Part shown: positions 32,903 to 43,875 of the stretch, one piece after another
How the letters are laid out: each line of letters begins with the position of its first letter
How positions within the stretch are numbered: position 1 is the first letter of the stretch
DNA from: Azospirillum sp. TSO22-1
GTDB taxonomy: Bacteria; Pseudomonadota; Alphaproteobacteria; Azospirillales; Azospirillaceae
DNA length: 64,000 nucleotides
NCBI RefSeq assembly: GCF_003116015.1
Contig: NZ_LGQZ01000076.1
Span: forward strand, 45,103-109,102
Reading direction: 5' to 3'
Made by a program: the position numbers and the translations under genes
The notes under the pieces: model-generated
The model's input: the letters and a program-made list of their open reading frames with translations, nothing else
Told to the model about the DNA's origin: nothing
Databases searched by the model: none

Positions 32903-33760
32903 ATGGTCGCGACCGCGCCGCCGGGGACCCGCCCCGACTACACCATCGACCAGGACTGGGACGCCTACACGCCCGAGGAGCACGCCATCTGGCGCACGCT
33001 GTTCCGCCGGCAGGAGGAGATCCTGCAAGGCCGCGCCGTGCCCGAGCTGGTCGAGGCCATGCGGGCGCTGGAGATGACCGCCGAGGGCATCCCGCGCTTC
33101 GAGCGGCTGACCGAGATGCTGATGCCGGTCACCGGCTGGACCATCGTCGCGGTGCCGGGGCTGGTGCCGGGGGAGATCTTCTTCGAGCACCTCGCCAACC
33201 GCCGCTTCCCGGTCACCCGCTGGATCCGCACGCCCGAGCAGATGGACTATTTGGAGGAGCCGGACCTCTTCCACGACCTGTTCGGCCACGTGCCGCTGCT
33301 GATGAACCCGGTGTTCGCCGACTACATGGCGGCCTACGGCGCCGCCGGGCTGAAGGCCAAGGACCTGGGGTTCCTCGACTATCTCGGCCGGCTGTACTGG
33401 TACACGGTGGAGTTCGGGCTGATCGACACCCCCGACGGGCTGCGCATCTACGGCGCCGGCATCGCGTCCTCGAAGGGCGAGTCGATCTGGTGCCTGGAGG
33501 ATCCGTCGCCGAACCGCATCGGCTTCGACCTCAGGCGGGTGATGAACACGCACTACCGCATCGACGACTACCAGGAGACCTACTTCGTCATCGACAGCTA
33601 CGACCGCCTGTTCGCCGAGACGACGCAGGACCTGACGCCGCTGTACCGGCAGCTGGCCGGCCGGCCGCCCTACGAGCCGGGCGCCGTGCTGCCGACCGAC
33701 CGGGTGTACCATCGCGGCACCGGCGCCTACCACGCGGCGAAGCGGCGGGCGGCCGAGTAG
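32903..33760 (+). CDS. phhA: phenylalanine 4-monooxygenase
   Basis: A 285-residue non-haem iron enzyme that turns phenylalanine into tyrosine with tetrahydropterin and O2. The iron ligands are the two His in FHDLFGHVPLL and Glu in YWYTVEFGLI. The N-terminus (QDWDAYTPEEHAIWRTLF) matches bacterial PAH. ATG 32903 has GGGGAGA upstream; an ATG at 32882 would add seven residues but lacks a binding site. The pterin dehydratase partner phhB is not adjacent. Confidence 0.96.
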   Translation: MVATAPPGTRPDYTIDQDWDAYTPEEHAIWRTLFRRQEEILQGRAVPELVEAMRALEMTAEGIPRFERLTEMLMPVTGWTIVAVPGLVPGEIFFEHLANRRFPVTRWIRTPEQMDYLEEPDLFHDLFGHVPLLMNPVFADYMAAYGAAGLKAKDLGFLDYLGRLYWYTVEFGLIDTPDGLRIYGAGIASSKGESIWCLEDPSPNRIGFDLRRVMNTHYRIDDYQETYFVIDSYDRLFAETTQDLTPLYRQLAGRPPYEPGAVLPTDRVYHRGTGAYHAAKRRAAE

Positions 33761-33823
33761 GCGGTCGCCCCGCCGGTTCCGGTGCGGTATCGTCGGCGGA
33801 CACCCACCGGAGAGGAGCCAGCG

Positions 33824-34228
33824 ATGTCAGCGGTGAAGATCTGGACCGACGCGGATGTCGAGACGAACCCGCGCGTCAAGGCGGTGTTCGACGACATCCG
33901 GGCGACCCGGAAGACCGACTTCGTCAACAACATGTGGCGGGCGCTGGCCGGCCAGCCGGAGCTGCTGGAGGCCACCTGGGCGCGGCTGAAGCAGGTGATG
34001 GTGGCGCCGTCCGCGCTGGATCCGGTGACCAAGGAGCTGATCTATCTCGCAGTGTCGACGGCCAATTCGTGCAGCTACTGCGTCCACTCGCACACCGCCG
34101 CCGCCAGGGCGAAGGGCATGACCGAGGCGCAGTACCAGGACTTCCTGGCCGTGGTCGGCATGGCGATGCAGACCAACGCGCTGGCCACCGCCATGCAGGT
34201 GCCGGTGGACCCGGAGTTCCAGGTGTGA
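33824..34228 (+). CDS. carboxymuconolactone decarboxylase family protein (AhpD-like)
   Basis: A 134-residue all-helical protein with the AhpD-type redox motif SCSYCVHSHTAAARAKG (CxxC plus His). Such proteins form trimers or hexamers and act as peroxidase or thiol-disulfide partners. GAGAGGA precedes ATG 33824. It lies 63 bp after phhA; a shared role is possible but not shown. Confidence 0.88.
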   Translation: MSAVKIWTDADVETNPRVKAVFDDIRATRKTDFVNNMWRALAGQPELLEATWARLKQVMVAPSALDPVTKELIYLAVSTANSCSYCVHSHTAAARAKGMTEAQYQDFLAVVGMAMQTNALATAMQVPVDPEFQV

Positions 34229-34229
34229 C

Positions 34230-34697
34230 CTACGCCTCCTCCCGCCCCCAGTCCTCCAGCCCCTCCGGGAAATCGGCGTCCAGCGTCTGCTCCGGGGTGA
34301 AGGGGCTGTCCTCGGGAAAGCGATCGGCCGGCAGGTCGGTCTCGCGGGCGGCCTCGCGGCGGGCGAGCTGGTAGGCCTTGGCGAAGAGGGCCGACAGCTT
34401 GGGCTTGAGGCTGGGATTTTCCTCCAGCACCAGGGCGGCGTTGTCGCGCTCGCGCTGGATGCTGTTGCGCCAGCTCTTGGAGCGGCGCTCGGGCTGTTCC
34501 TGCCCCTTGAGCAGGTGCAGGAGGATCAGCCGCAGGCAGCTGCGGAGCCGGTCGGCCTCGCTCCGGCCCATGCTCTCGATCTCCTCGGCCAGGTTCCCGG
34601 CGTCGACTTCCGACAGCTTGCCGGCGCGCAGCAGCCCGGCCTGCTCCTGCGTCCAGCCGTAGAAGTCCAGATCATAGTCGGCAGCGTTGCGATCCAT
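34230..34697 (-). CDS. DUF29 family protein
   Basis: A 155-residue charged helical protein with the DUF29 pattern: DLDFYGWTQEQAGLLRAGKL, then NLAEEIESMGRSEADRLRS and LLHLLKGQEQPERRSKSW. The family is common in cyanobacteria and alphaproteobacteria, and its function is unknown. ATG 34697 is chosen; GTG 34706 would add three residues. It is convergent with the AhpD-like gene, leaving one base between the stops. Confidence 0.9.
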   Translation of the reverse strand: MDRNAADYDLDFYGWTQEQAGLLRAGKLSEVDAGNLAEEIESMGRSEADRLRSCLRLILLHLLKGQEQPERRSKSWRNSIQRERDNAALVLEENPSLKPKLSALFAKAYQLARREAARETDLPADRFPEDSPFTPEQTLDADFPEGLEDWGREEA

Positions 34698-34758
34698 GCC
34701 CGGCACCGAAAAGCGTGTGGGTTACGGCGAGTATAACAGATATCTCCTATCGCCTGCC

Positions 34759-35408
34759 TCATCGCGTCCACACCCGCCGCGCCTCCGGGTCCGGCGCCTG
34801 CCATCCCGCCCGCTGCAGCTCCGGTTCCGGCAACGCCTCGACCGGGTAGCCGATGCACAGGTAGGCGACCAGCCGCCAGCCGTCCGGCACCTCCAACGCG
34901 CGGGTCACCGCGTCGGGGTCGAGGATCGACACCCAGCCCACCCCCACCCCGTGCGCCCGCGCGGTCAGCCACAGCGTCTGCACCGCGGCCACCACCGAAT
35001 AGCGCAGCATCTCCGGCATGGTGCGGCTGCCCAGGCCGTGGCCGGCGTCCGTCCCCTCGTCGCAGAACACCGCCAGCTGCACCGGCGCGTCGGTCAGCCC
35101 CTCCAGCTTGAGCTTCGCGTACAGTTCCGCCCGCTCGCCCTTGTAGCCGCCCAGCGCCGCCTCGTTGCACGCGGTGAAGCTGGCGCGCACCGCGTCGCGC
35201 CGCGCCGGCCCATCCACCGTGACGAAGCGCCAGGGCTGGCTGAACCCCACCGAGGGGGCGAGGCAGGCAGCGTCGATCAGCGCGTCCAGCAGCCCAGCCG
35301 CCAGCGGGTCGGTGCGGAAGCGCCGCACGTCGCGGCGCCAGCGGAACAGCTCGATCAGCCGCTCGCGGAACGCGGCGTCGAACTCCGGAGGCCCAACGCC
35401 GGACAACG

Positions 35409-35412
<4 letters not shown>
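34759..35412 (-). CDS. bluB: 5,6-dimethylbenzimidazole synthase BluB
   Basis: A 217-residue flavin-destructase of the nitroreductase fold that breaks down FMNH2 to make the lower ligand of vitamin B12. Characteristic parts are ELFRWRRDVRRFRTDPL, the ACLAPSVGFSQPWRFV loop, TMPEMLRYSVVAAVQTLWL and GVGVGWVSILDP. GTG 35412 is the start, overlapping the stop of the upstream malate synthase gene by 4 bp (GTGA). It fits with cobS/cobT elsewhere in the window as part of a cobalamin maker's gene set. Confidence 0.92.
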
Positions 35413-37013
<1,601 letters not shown>

Positions 37014-37209
37014 AGCGGTTTCCCCTCCATGAACGCTGCCGCGCTTCGGCGCGCACCTTTGCAGCCGCTATAGCACAGCCGCGGCACACCCGTCGCGGGC
37101 GTTTGGTCGCGCCCGGCCGGTCTGCACGCCGCGAGGGAATTCCACGCGGCCTTCGCCTGTTGAGGGATCGAGGACGGGGCTCTCCCCGCACAATGAGAAG
37201 GAAACGACC

Positions 37210-37488
37210 ATGAAGACCGCACTTCGCGCAGCCGCGATCATCGCGGTGCCGCTGACGCTCGTCGCCTGCAATGAAACCAGCAACAGTTACGGCCGCGGCG
37301 GCGGCCTGTTCGGCAGCTCGGGCAGCAGCTACGACGACTACAGCTATCGCACCCGCCAGGGCGGCGGTCCGTACGCCCACAACGGCCGGTGCGACGACCC
37401 GTCCTACAACACCTCGAACGGCGGCAACGCCGAGCGCGGGACGGACCAGTACGACTGCCGCCGCTACGGCAACGGGCTGAAGCGCTGA
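37210..37488 (+). CDS. small predicted lipoprotein
   Basis: A 92-residue exported protein. The signal sequence MKTALRAAAIIAVPLTLVAC ends in a lipobox (LVAC), so Cys20 should be lipidated. The mature part is Gly/Ser/Tyr-rich and disordered-looking (YGRGGGLFGSSGSSYDDYSY), with two more Cys. AGAAGGAAA precedes ATG 37210. No family recognised. Confidence 0.8.
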   Translation: MKTALRAAAIIAVPLTLVACNETSNSYGRGGGLFGSSGSSYDDYSYRTRQGGGPYAHNGRCDDPSYNTSNGGNAERGTDQYDCRRYGNGLKR

Positions 37489-37495
37489 CGCGCGC

Positions 37496-38479
37496 TCAGG
37501 TCTCTTCCTTCACCGCCCGCTTCTTCGCCAGCGGGTGGTGTTCGGTGACGACCTTGCGCAGACGGTCCGCCACCACGTGGGTGTAGATCTGCGTGGTGGC
37601 GATGTCCGCGTGGCCCAGCATCTTCTGCACCGAGCGCAGGTCGGCGCCGTGGTCCAGCAGGTGCGTGGCGAAGGCATGGCGCAGCACGTGCGGGCTGACC
37701 TTCTCCGGGTCGATCCCTGCCTCGATGGCGAGGTCCTTGAGGATCTGCGCGAAGCGCTGCCGCGTCAGGTAGCCCTCGGCCGAGGTGCGCGACGGGAACA
37801 GGAAGCGCGCCTGCACCGCCTCGCGCTCGGGCAGCAGGAAGGCCGCGCGCAGAGGCAGGTAGGCGGCGATCGCCGCGCGCGCCGGGTCGGAGAGCGGCAC
37901 CATGCGCTCCTTGCCGCCCTTGCCGCGCACGATCAGGCCGCGCCCGTCGCGCAGGATGGCCGACAGCGGCAGCCCCACCAGCTCCGATACGCGCAGCCCG
38001 GTGGCGTACAGCACCTCCAGCAGCGTCACCAGCCGCCCGCCGTCCGGCCCGCCGCGGGCGCGGGCGGTGTCGAGCATGCGCTCCACCTCCGCCTCGGAGA
38101 GGATCTTGGGCAGTGGCCGGCCCTGCTTCGGGCTGTCGAGCGCCGAGGCCGGGTCGTCGGCCCGCCGCCCCTCCGACACCAGGAAGCGGAAGAACTGCCG
38201 CAGCGCCGACAGCCGCCGCGCCACCGTGCGCGGCGCCGCCCCCTCCTTGGCCTGCAAATGCGCGAGGTAGCCGCGCAAATCGTCGGTGCCGGCACGGTCC
38301 AGCGTGACGCCGCGCTGCGCCAGCCACAGCGCCGCGTCCGTCAGATCGCGCTCGTAGGCCTGCCGGGTGTTGAGCGCCGCCCCGCGCTCGGCCATCAGCA
38401 TGTCGAGGAAGGCGTCGAGCTGCGGCACGCGCGACACCGGGCGGGGTTTGCAGGGTCGTCCGCGGCGTTTCGTCGTCAT
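37496..38479 (-). CDS. xerD: tyrosine recombinase XerD
   Basis: A 327-residue site-specific recombinase for chromosome dimer resolution. An N-terminal SAM-like domain (LDAFLDMLMAERGAALNT) precedes the catalytic domain with Arg163 (TGLRVSEL), Lys187 (RGKGGKERM), His264 and Arg267 (HVLRHAFATHLL), His290 (LGHADIATTQ) and Tyr299 (IYTHV). All active-site residues are present. The C-terminus is slightly extended (HHPLAKKRAVKEET). It lies 10 bp after an unknown exported-protein gene on the same strand. XerD rather than XerC is inferred from the general pattern. Confidence 0.92.
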   Translation of the reverse strand: MTTKRRGRPCKPRPVSRVPQLDAFLDMLMAERGAALNTRQAYERDLTDAALWLAQRGVTLDRAGTDDLRGYLAHLQAKEGAAPRTVARRLSALRQFFRFLVSEGRRADDPASALDSPKQGRPLPKILSEAEVERMLDTARARGGPDGGRLVTLLEVLYATGLRVSELVGLPLSAILRDGRGLIVRGKGGKERMVPLSDPARAAIAAYLPLRAAFLLPEREAVQARFLFPSRTSAEGYLTRQRFAQILKDLAIEAGIDPEKVSPHVLRHAFATHLLDHGADLRSVQKMLGHADIATTQIYTHVVADRLRKVVTEHHPLAKKRAVKEET

Positions 38480-38489
38480 GGGCGGTCGC

Positions 38490-40346
38490 TCAGAGCCCCT
38501 GCGCCACGATGGCCTCGCGCGCCACCGCGCGGGCATCGTTGTCCAGCCCCACCGTGCGCAGCGCGCCGGCCAGCCGCGCCAGCACCGCCGGCGGCGTCCC
38601 GGCCGGCCCGGCCTCGCCGAGCAGGACCAGGGCGAGCAGCACCGTCTCGCCGACGCGCCCCTCCTTGACCGCCATGTCCAGCTGCGACCAGCGCATCGGC
38701 TCGCCCGGCAGCGCCGGCGGCTCGGCCGCAACGCGGCGCGACGCCTCCTCCGGCACCTCGACGCCCAGCGCCTTGAGCAGCGCCAGCGTGCCGGCCGCGC
38801 GCGCCGGGGCCGCCGGGTCGCCGCCGCGCAGCGCGTCGTCCAGCCACGCCGACAGCCCGCCGGCCGCCGGATTCGCCGCCGCGGCAAGCGGCCACAGCCG
38901 CGCCCCGGCGCCGGTGCGCGTCGCCAGATCGCGCCAGCGCCGGACCTGCTCCGTGCGCCCCTGCGCCTCGTAGAGCCGCACCGCGGCGGGGGCGAGCGCC
39001 GCCGCCTCGACGTTCACGGTGACGGTGTCGATCATCGCGGCCACCACCGTGCCGGCCGGCCCCGCCCACATCGGCGGGTCGAGCAGGTCGATGGCCTGCG
39101 CCACCAGCGCCATCCGCCGGTTGCCGTCCGCCGCCCCGGCGAACGCCTGCTGCACCAGCCCGCGCACCCGCGCCCCGCGGTCGCGGGCGGCGAGGTCCTT
39201 CAGGCGGTACAGCTCGTCCCCCTTGGCGGGCGCCGCGCGGTACGCCTCGCTGAGCGCGCGGGCATCCATATAGAGTGCGGTGGCCGCCCGCTCGGCCGCG
39301 GCGACGCGGGTCGCCGGATCGGCGGAAGCGAGCCGCGCCACCCCGGCCAGCCGCATCGGGTCGAGGTCCAGCAGGTCCGGCGACACCGGCGCCGAGGCCA
39401 GCCGCATCATGGCGAGCGTCAGCGGCGCCGGGTCCTTCAGGCCGCGCAGCGACGGCACGCCGCCGGCGATGGCCGCCTCGGCGAGCGTGCGGAAGCCGTC
39501 GTCGCCGTCGCCCTGGCCGCGCAGCAGCTCCAGGACCAGCGCCGCGCCGGCGCGGTCGCCGCCGCGCACCCGGCAATAGAGGTCGAGGCGCTGCCAGTAG
39601 GTGGTCGGGAACGGCTTGCCGGCCTCCGCCGCCCACGGGCAGTCGAGCGTGCCCTGCAGCAGCTGCGCATCGACCACGGCGCGCGCCGCCGATTCGTCCT
39701 CCAGCACGCCGGGCAGTTTGGCGGCGAGGTCCATTGCCCCCTTGGGATCGCCCAGCCCGGCCAGCGCCTCGACGCGCAGCGCGCCGAAGCGGCGGACCGG
39801 CGGCCCCTCGTCCAGGGCCGGCGGCGGGGCGGCGGCGTCGGTCAGCAGCAGCCGGCGCATCAGGCTGCGCGCGGCGGGCGACGGCATCGGCAGCGGCAGT
39901 TCGGACAGCAGGCGCAGCACCGCGCCGCGCGGCACCCCGTGCCACAGCAGCACGCCCAGGCCGCCGCCGGCGGGATCCAGCACCCCGGCGCCATCCGGGT
40001 CGGGGGCGGCGAGCGGCGCCGCCTGGATCATGCCGGGCTTGGCCGGGGCCGGGGTGATCGGGTCGGCCACGGGCAGAGGTGCGGGCGGGGGTGCGGGCGC
40101 CGCGTCCGGCCGGGCCGGCGGCGGCACCAGGATGATCGGGGTGTCCGGACCGGCCGGCACCACCGGCACGGTCACCGAGCGCGCCGTGTCGGCCGCGGGC
40201 GGCCCGAGGCGAATCGGGCCCTGCGACTGGGCCTGCGCCGCCGGTGCGGCGAGGAGGATGGTCGCCAGCGGAATCAGGATGGCGGCCGGCGCGGTGCGGC
40301 GGCCTGGACGGACGCTCCCGGCGCGCTCAGCGCGGGAAGCGCTCAT
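38490..40346 (-). CDS. large exported alanine-rich protein, unknown
   Basis: A 618-residue protein. The Arg-rich start is followed by a hydrophobic stretch and a signal-peptidase-like site (LATILLAAPAAQAQS). A Pro/Ala-rich linker (residues about 50-115) leads to a long, nearly all-helical region that looks like an irregular alpha-solenoid (for example LAGVARLASADPATRVAAAE). No catalytic motif is seen. Genes of this sort are sometimes loosely labelled antifreeze polyprotein because of the Ala content; that has no functional support. ATG 40346 has no good ribosome binding site but overlaps the preceding small gene by 20 bp, suggesting coupled translation. xerD follows by 10 bp. Confidence 0.75.
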   Translation of the reverse strand: MSASRAERAGSVRPGRRTAPAAILIPLATILLAAPAAQAQSQGPIRLGPPAADTARSVTVPVVPAGPDTPIILVPPPARPDAAPAPPPAPLPVADPITPAPAKPGMIQAAPLAAPDPDGAGVLDPAGGGLGVLLWHGVPRGAVLRLLSELPLPMPSPAARSLMRRLLLTDAAAPPPALDEGPPVRRFGALRVEALAGLGDPKGAMDLAAKLPGVLEDESAARAVVDAQLLQGTLDCPWAAEAGKPFPTTYWQRLDLYCRVRGGDRAGAALVLELLRGQGDGDDGFRTLAEAAIAGGVPSLRGLKDPAPLTLAMMRLASAPVSPDLLDLDPMRLAGVARLASADPATRVAAAERAATALYMDARALSEAYRAAPAKGDELYRLKDLAARDRGARVRGLVQQAFAGAADGNRRMALVAQAIDLLDPPMWAGPAGTVVAAMIDTVTVNVEAAALAPAAVRLYEAQGRTEQVRRWRDLATRTGAGARLWPLAAAANPAAGGLSAWLDDALRGGDPAAPARAAGTLALLKALGVEVPEEASRRVAAEPPALPGEPMRWSQLDMAVKEGRVGETVLLALVLLGEAGPAGTPPAVLARLAGALRTVGLDNDARAVAREAIVAQGL

Positions 40347-40521
40347 CCGGGAGGACCTTCTCGACCGCTTTCGAGGGAGCGGGCAGATCCCAGGTGCCGA
40401 GGACGGCGAGGCCGCCGACGGCAACCACCAGCAACAGCACCAGGAGGGCGGAGAGAGCGCGAGACTTCATGGGGCGGGACGACCCGGCAGCGGAAAAGGA
40501 ACGGGATTTCGGACGTACCAT
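40327..40521 (-). CDS. small single-pass membrane protein
   Basis: A 64-residue protein: a basic, Ser-rich start (MVRPKSRSFSAAGSSRPMKS), one strong membrane helix (ALLVLLLVVAVGGLAVLG) and a short Pro-rich tail ending LPDERFPR, likely periplasmic. ATG 40470 is an alternative start giving 47 residues. It overlaps the start of the large exported protein gene, so the two are probably made together. Unknown function. It is divergent from aroK. Confidence 0.6.
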   Translation of the reverse strand: MVRPKSRSFSAAGSSRPMKSRALSALLVLLLVVAVGGLAVLGTWDLPAPSKAVEKVLPDERFPR

Positions 40522-40694
40522 GGGGCTGGCCCGCAGGGGTTGGGACAAGGGTGCGCTTTCATGCTAAAGCAAGGCACCCGCGCCCTGGGACCGGCCGTTC
40601 GGCTGGCGCCCGAGCGGGGCGTTACTTTAGACCCGGCACGGGCGGCGCGCAACAGCGGCCGAGCCCGCGCCGCATCGACCGGGAGTTGCGAGTT

Positions 40695-41291
40695 TTGCCC
40701 AAGACCGTCGTGCCGCCCGTCCTGCCGCGGACCATCGTGCTGGTGGGACTGATGGGCGCCGGCAAGAGCGCCATCGGCCGGCGTCTGGCCACCCGGCTGG
40801 GGCTGCCGTTCGTGGACGCCGACACGGAGATCGAACAGGCCGCCGGCTGCACCATCGAGGAGATCTTCGCCCGCGACGGCGAGGCCGCCTTCCGCGCCGG
40901 CGAGCGCAAGATCATCGCCCGCCTGCTGACCGAGCGCGCGCCGCACGTGCTGGCCACCGGCGGCGGCGCCTTCATGGACCCGGACACCCGGGCGCTGATC
41001 CGCCAGCGCGGCACCTCGGTCTGGCTGCGCGCCGAGCTGGAGGTGCTGCTCGACCGCACCGCGCGCCGCACCCACCGGCCGCTGCTGAGGAAGGGCGACC
41101 CGCGCGAGATCCTGTCCCGCCTGATGGAGCAGCGCTATCCCGTCTACGCCGAGGCCGAGCTGACGGTGGAGAGCGACGAGCACCCGCCGGAATACACCGT
41201 CTCCCGCGTCATCGAGGCGGTGGAGGCGCATCTCGGCCACTCCATCCGCCCGTCCAGGTCCGCCGCCGCGCCCGAGGAGAAGCACCCATGA
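40695..41291 (+). CDS. aroK: shikimate kinase
   Basis: A 198-residue P-loop kinase that phosphorylates shikimate for aromatic amino acid synthesis. Walker A is GLMGAGKSAIG; DADTEIEQAAG holds the shikimate-binding Asp; ATGGGAFMD is the Walker B-like glycine motif; HRPLLRKGDP is in the lid. No ATG is available: TTG 40695 (GGGAG about 10 bp before) or GTG 40710 is the start. The stop overlaps aroB by ATGA. Confidence 0.93.
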   Translation: MPKTVVPPVLPRTIVLVGLMGAGKSAIGRRLATRLGLPFVDADTEIEQAAGCTIEEIFARDGEAAFRAGERKIIARLLTERAPHVLATGGGAFMDPDTRALIRQRGTSVWLRAELEVLLDRTARRTHRPLLRKGDPREILSRLMEQRYPVYAEAELTVESDEHPPEYTVSRVIEAVEAHLGHSIRPSRSAAAPEEKHP

Positions 41292-42403
41292 CCGTCCAGA
41301 CCGTCCGCGTCGAGCTCGGCGCCCGCAGCTACGACATCCTGGTCGGCGACGGCATCCTGGCCGAGGCCGGGCCACGCATCGCCGAGATCACCCGCGGCAA
41401 GCCGCCGATCATCGTCACCGACGACGCCGTGGCGCCGCTGCACCTCGGCACGCTGGAGGCCAGCCTGGGCCGCGCCGGCATTGACCCCGGCACCGCCATC
41501 GTCCTGCCGCAGGGCGAGAAGACCAAGGACTTCGCCCACCTGGAGCGCCTGCTCGACGCCATCCTGGGGCGCGGGATCGAGCGTTCGGCGGTGCTGGTGG
41601 CGCTGGGCGGCGGGGTGATCGGCGACATCACCGGCTTCGCCGCCGCCACCGCGCTGCGCGGCATCGACTTCGTCCAGGTGCCGACCACGCTGCTCAGCCA
41701 GGTCGACAGCTCGGTCGGCGGCAAGACCGGCATCAACACCCGGCACGGCAAGAACCTGGTCGGTGCCTTCCACCAGCCGCGCCTGGTGATCGCCGACACC
41801 GCGACCCTCGACACCCTGCCGAAGCGCGAGGTGCTGGCCGGCTACGCCGAGGTGGCGAAGTACGGCCTGATCCGCCAGCCCGACTTCTTCGCCTGGCTGG
41901 AGGAGAACGGCCGGCGCGTGGTGGACGGCGACCCGGCCGCGCGGCGCCACGCGGTGACAGTGAGCTGCCGCGCCAAGGCCGACATCGTCGGCATCGACGA
42001 GCGCGAGAGCGGCGACCGCGCGCTGCTCAACCTCGGCCACACCTTCGGCCACGCGCTGGAGGCGGCGACCGGCTTCGGCCAGCGCCTGCTGCATGGCGAG
42101 GGCGTGGCGATCGGCATGGTGCTGGCGTTCGACCTCTCTGTGCGCCTGGGCCTCTGCCCGGCGGCCGACGCCGAACGGGCGCGGGCGCACCTGAAGGCGG
42201 TCGGCCTGCCGACCCGGCCGACCGACGTCCCCGGCGTGGAATGGGACGTGGACGAACTGATCGCCTCCATGGCCAAGGACAAGAAGGTGAAGGACGGCCG
42301 CATCACCTTCGTGCTGGCCCGCCGCCTGGGCGACGCCTTCACCCTGCGCGACGTGGACGCCGCGGCGGTGCGCGCGCTGCTGGAGGACGCGGTTGCGGCG
42401 TAA
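41288..42403 (+). CDS. aroB: 3-dehydroquinate synthase
   Basis: A 371-residue NAD- and metal-dependent enzyme, second step of the shikimate pathway. LPQGEKTKDF and LGGGVIGDITGFAAAT bind NAD; VPTTLLSQVDSSVGGKTGIN is the family signature; metal ligands lie in GYAEVAKYGLI (Glu), LGHTFGHALEAATG (His) and LLHGEGVAIGM (His). It overlaps aroK by 4 bp, the common aroKB arrangement. Confidence 0.97.
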   Translation: MTVQTVRVELGARSYDILVGDGILAEAGPRIAEITRGKPPIIVTDDAVAPLHLGTLEASLGRAGIDPGTAIVLPQGEKTKDFAHLERLLDAILGRGIERSAVLVALGGGVIGDITGFAAATALRGIDFVQVPTTLLSQVDSSVGGKTGINTRHGKNLVGAFHQPRLVIADTATLDTLPKREVLAGYAEVAKYGLIRQPDFFAWLEENGRRVVDGDPAARRHAVTVSCRAKADIVGIDERESGDRALLNLGHTFGHALEAATGFGQRLLHGEGVAIGMVLAFDLSVRLGLCPAADAERARAHLKAVGLPTRPTDVPGVEWDVDELIASMAKDKKVKDGRITFVLARRLGDAFTLRDVDAAAVRALLEDAVAA

Positions 42404-42434
42404 GGCGATGGCCCGGCGACAGGACTGACGCCCC

Positions 42435-43763
42435 ATGGAGAAGATCGACTTCGGCGTGGACCCCAACGACGGGCTGACCCTCTGGATCATGCTCGGCGCG
42501 GTGATCGTGCTGATCGCGCTGTCGGCGTTCTTCGCCGGGGCGGAGACCGCGCTGACCGGCGTGTCGCGGCCGCGCCTGCACCAGCTGGAGCAGGAGGGCA
42601 ACCGCCGCGCCCGCCTCGTCAACCGCCTGCGCGCGGACAAGGAGCGGCTGATCGGCGCGCTGCTGCTGGGCAACAGCGCGGTCAACATCCTGGCGTCCTC
42701 GCTCGCCACCTCGGTGCTGATCGGGCTGTTCGGCGAGCACGGCGTCGCCTACGCCACCATCGGCATGACCGCGCTGATCGTCATCTTCGCCGAGGTGATG
42801 CCGAAGACCTACGCCATCAACCACGCCGACCGCTCGGCGCTGGCGCTGGCGCCGGTGGTGCGCTTCGCGGTGGCGCTGCTGGGGCCGGTGGCGGCGACGG
42901 TGGAGTGGATCGTCGCCCTCATCCTGCGCATGTTCGGCAGCGACATCCGCACCGTGTCGGTCGGCAGCTCCGCCGAGGAGCTGCGCGGCGCCATCGAACT
43001 GCACCGCGGCGAGCAGACCACCGAGGAGGAGGAGGAGATCCGCCACGAGCGCGCTATGCTGCGCTCCATCCTCGACCTCAACGAGGTGCCGGTCTCCGAC
43101 ATCATGACGCACCGGCGCAACCTGGTGACCATCGACGCCGGCCAGCAGCCGGCGCAGATCGTCGACGAGGTGCTGGCCAGCCCCTACACCCGCCTGCCGC
43201 TGTGGCGGGACAACCCCGACAACATCGTCGGCGTGCTGCACGCCAAGGCGCTGCTGCGCGAGGTGCGGGCGCACGGCGCGCAGCTGGAGCCGGTGGACGT
43301 GGTGGCGCTGGCCGCCCAGCCCTGGTTCATCCCCGACACCACCACGCTGCTCGACCAGCTGCAGGCCTTCCGCGAGCGGCGCGAGCACTTCGCCCTGGTG
43401 GTGGACGAGTACGGCAGCCTGATGGGCGTGGTGACGCTGGAGGACATCCTGGAGGAGATCGTCGGCGACATCTCCGACGAGCTGGACGTCAACGTCGCCG
43501 GCGTGAAGCCGCAGCCGAACGGCTCCTACGTCATCGACGGCTGGGTCACCATCCGCGACCTCAACCGCGAGTTCGAGTGGCGCCTGCCCGACGACAAGGC
43601 CTCGACCATCGCCGGGCTGGTGCTGCACGAGGCGCGCAAGATCCCCGAGGTCGGGCAGGTCTTCACCTTCTACGGCTTCCGCTTCGAGATCCTGCGCCGC
43701 CAGCGCCACCAGATCGCCGCGCTGCGCGTCTCCCCGCCGATGCGGGGCGAGGACCGCGAATAG
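42435..43763 (+). CDS. HlyC/CorC (CNNM) family transporter-associated protein
   Basis: A 442-residue membrane protein. A DUF21/CNNM transmembrane domain (residues about 15-190, with FFAGAETALTGVSRPRLHQL), a CBS pair (about 215-335; VPVSDIMTHRRNLVTIDA and FALVVDEYGSLMGVVTLEDI) and a C-terminal CorC_HlyC domain (about 350-435). Members are linked to Mg2+/Co2+ efflux; the name hemolysin is historical. It starts 32 bp after aroB. Confidence 0.92.
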   Translation: MEKIDFGVDPNDGLTLWIMLGAVIVLIALSAFFAGAETALTGVSRPRLHQLEQEGNRRARLVNRLRADKERLIGALLLGNSAVNILASSLATSVLIGLFGEHGVAYATIGMTALIVIFAEVMPKTYAINHADRSALALAPVVRFAVALLGPVAATVEWIVALILRMFGSDIRTVSVGSSAEELRGAIELHRGEQTTEEEEEIRHERAMLRSILDLNEVPVSDIMTHRRNLVTIDAGQQPAQIVDEVLASPYTRLPLWRDNPDNIVGVLHAKALLREVRAHGAQLEPVDVVALAAQPWFIPDTTTLLDQLQAFRERREHFALVVDEYGSLMGVVTLEDILEEIVGDISDELDVNVAGVKPQPNGSYVIDGWVTIRDLNREFEWRLPDDKASTIAGLVLHEARKIPEVGQVFTFYGFRFEILRRQRHQIAALRVSPPMRGEDRE

Positions 43764-43875
43764 CCCCGTCTCCGGTGCGGCGACTTGACGCATCTCCGAT
43801 CGCACCTCACCATAATCGTAAGGCGCCCCTTTCGGGCGGCCCGACGAACCAGGGATGGACAGGGGGAGAGATCGC

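Noticed and set aside
43785..43816. TTGACG ... CATAAT as a promoter for the CBS gene
   Set aside because: The spacer is 20 bp, too long for a standard sigma-70 promoter.
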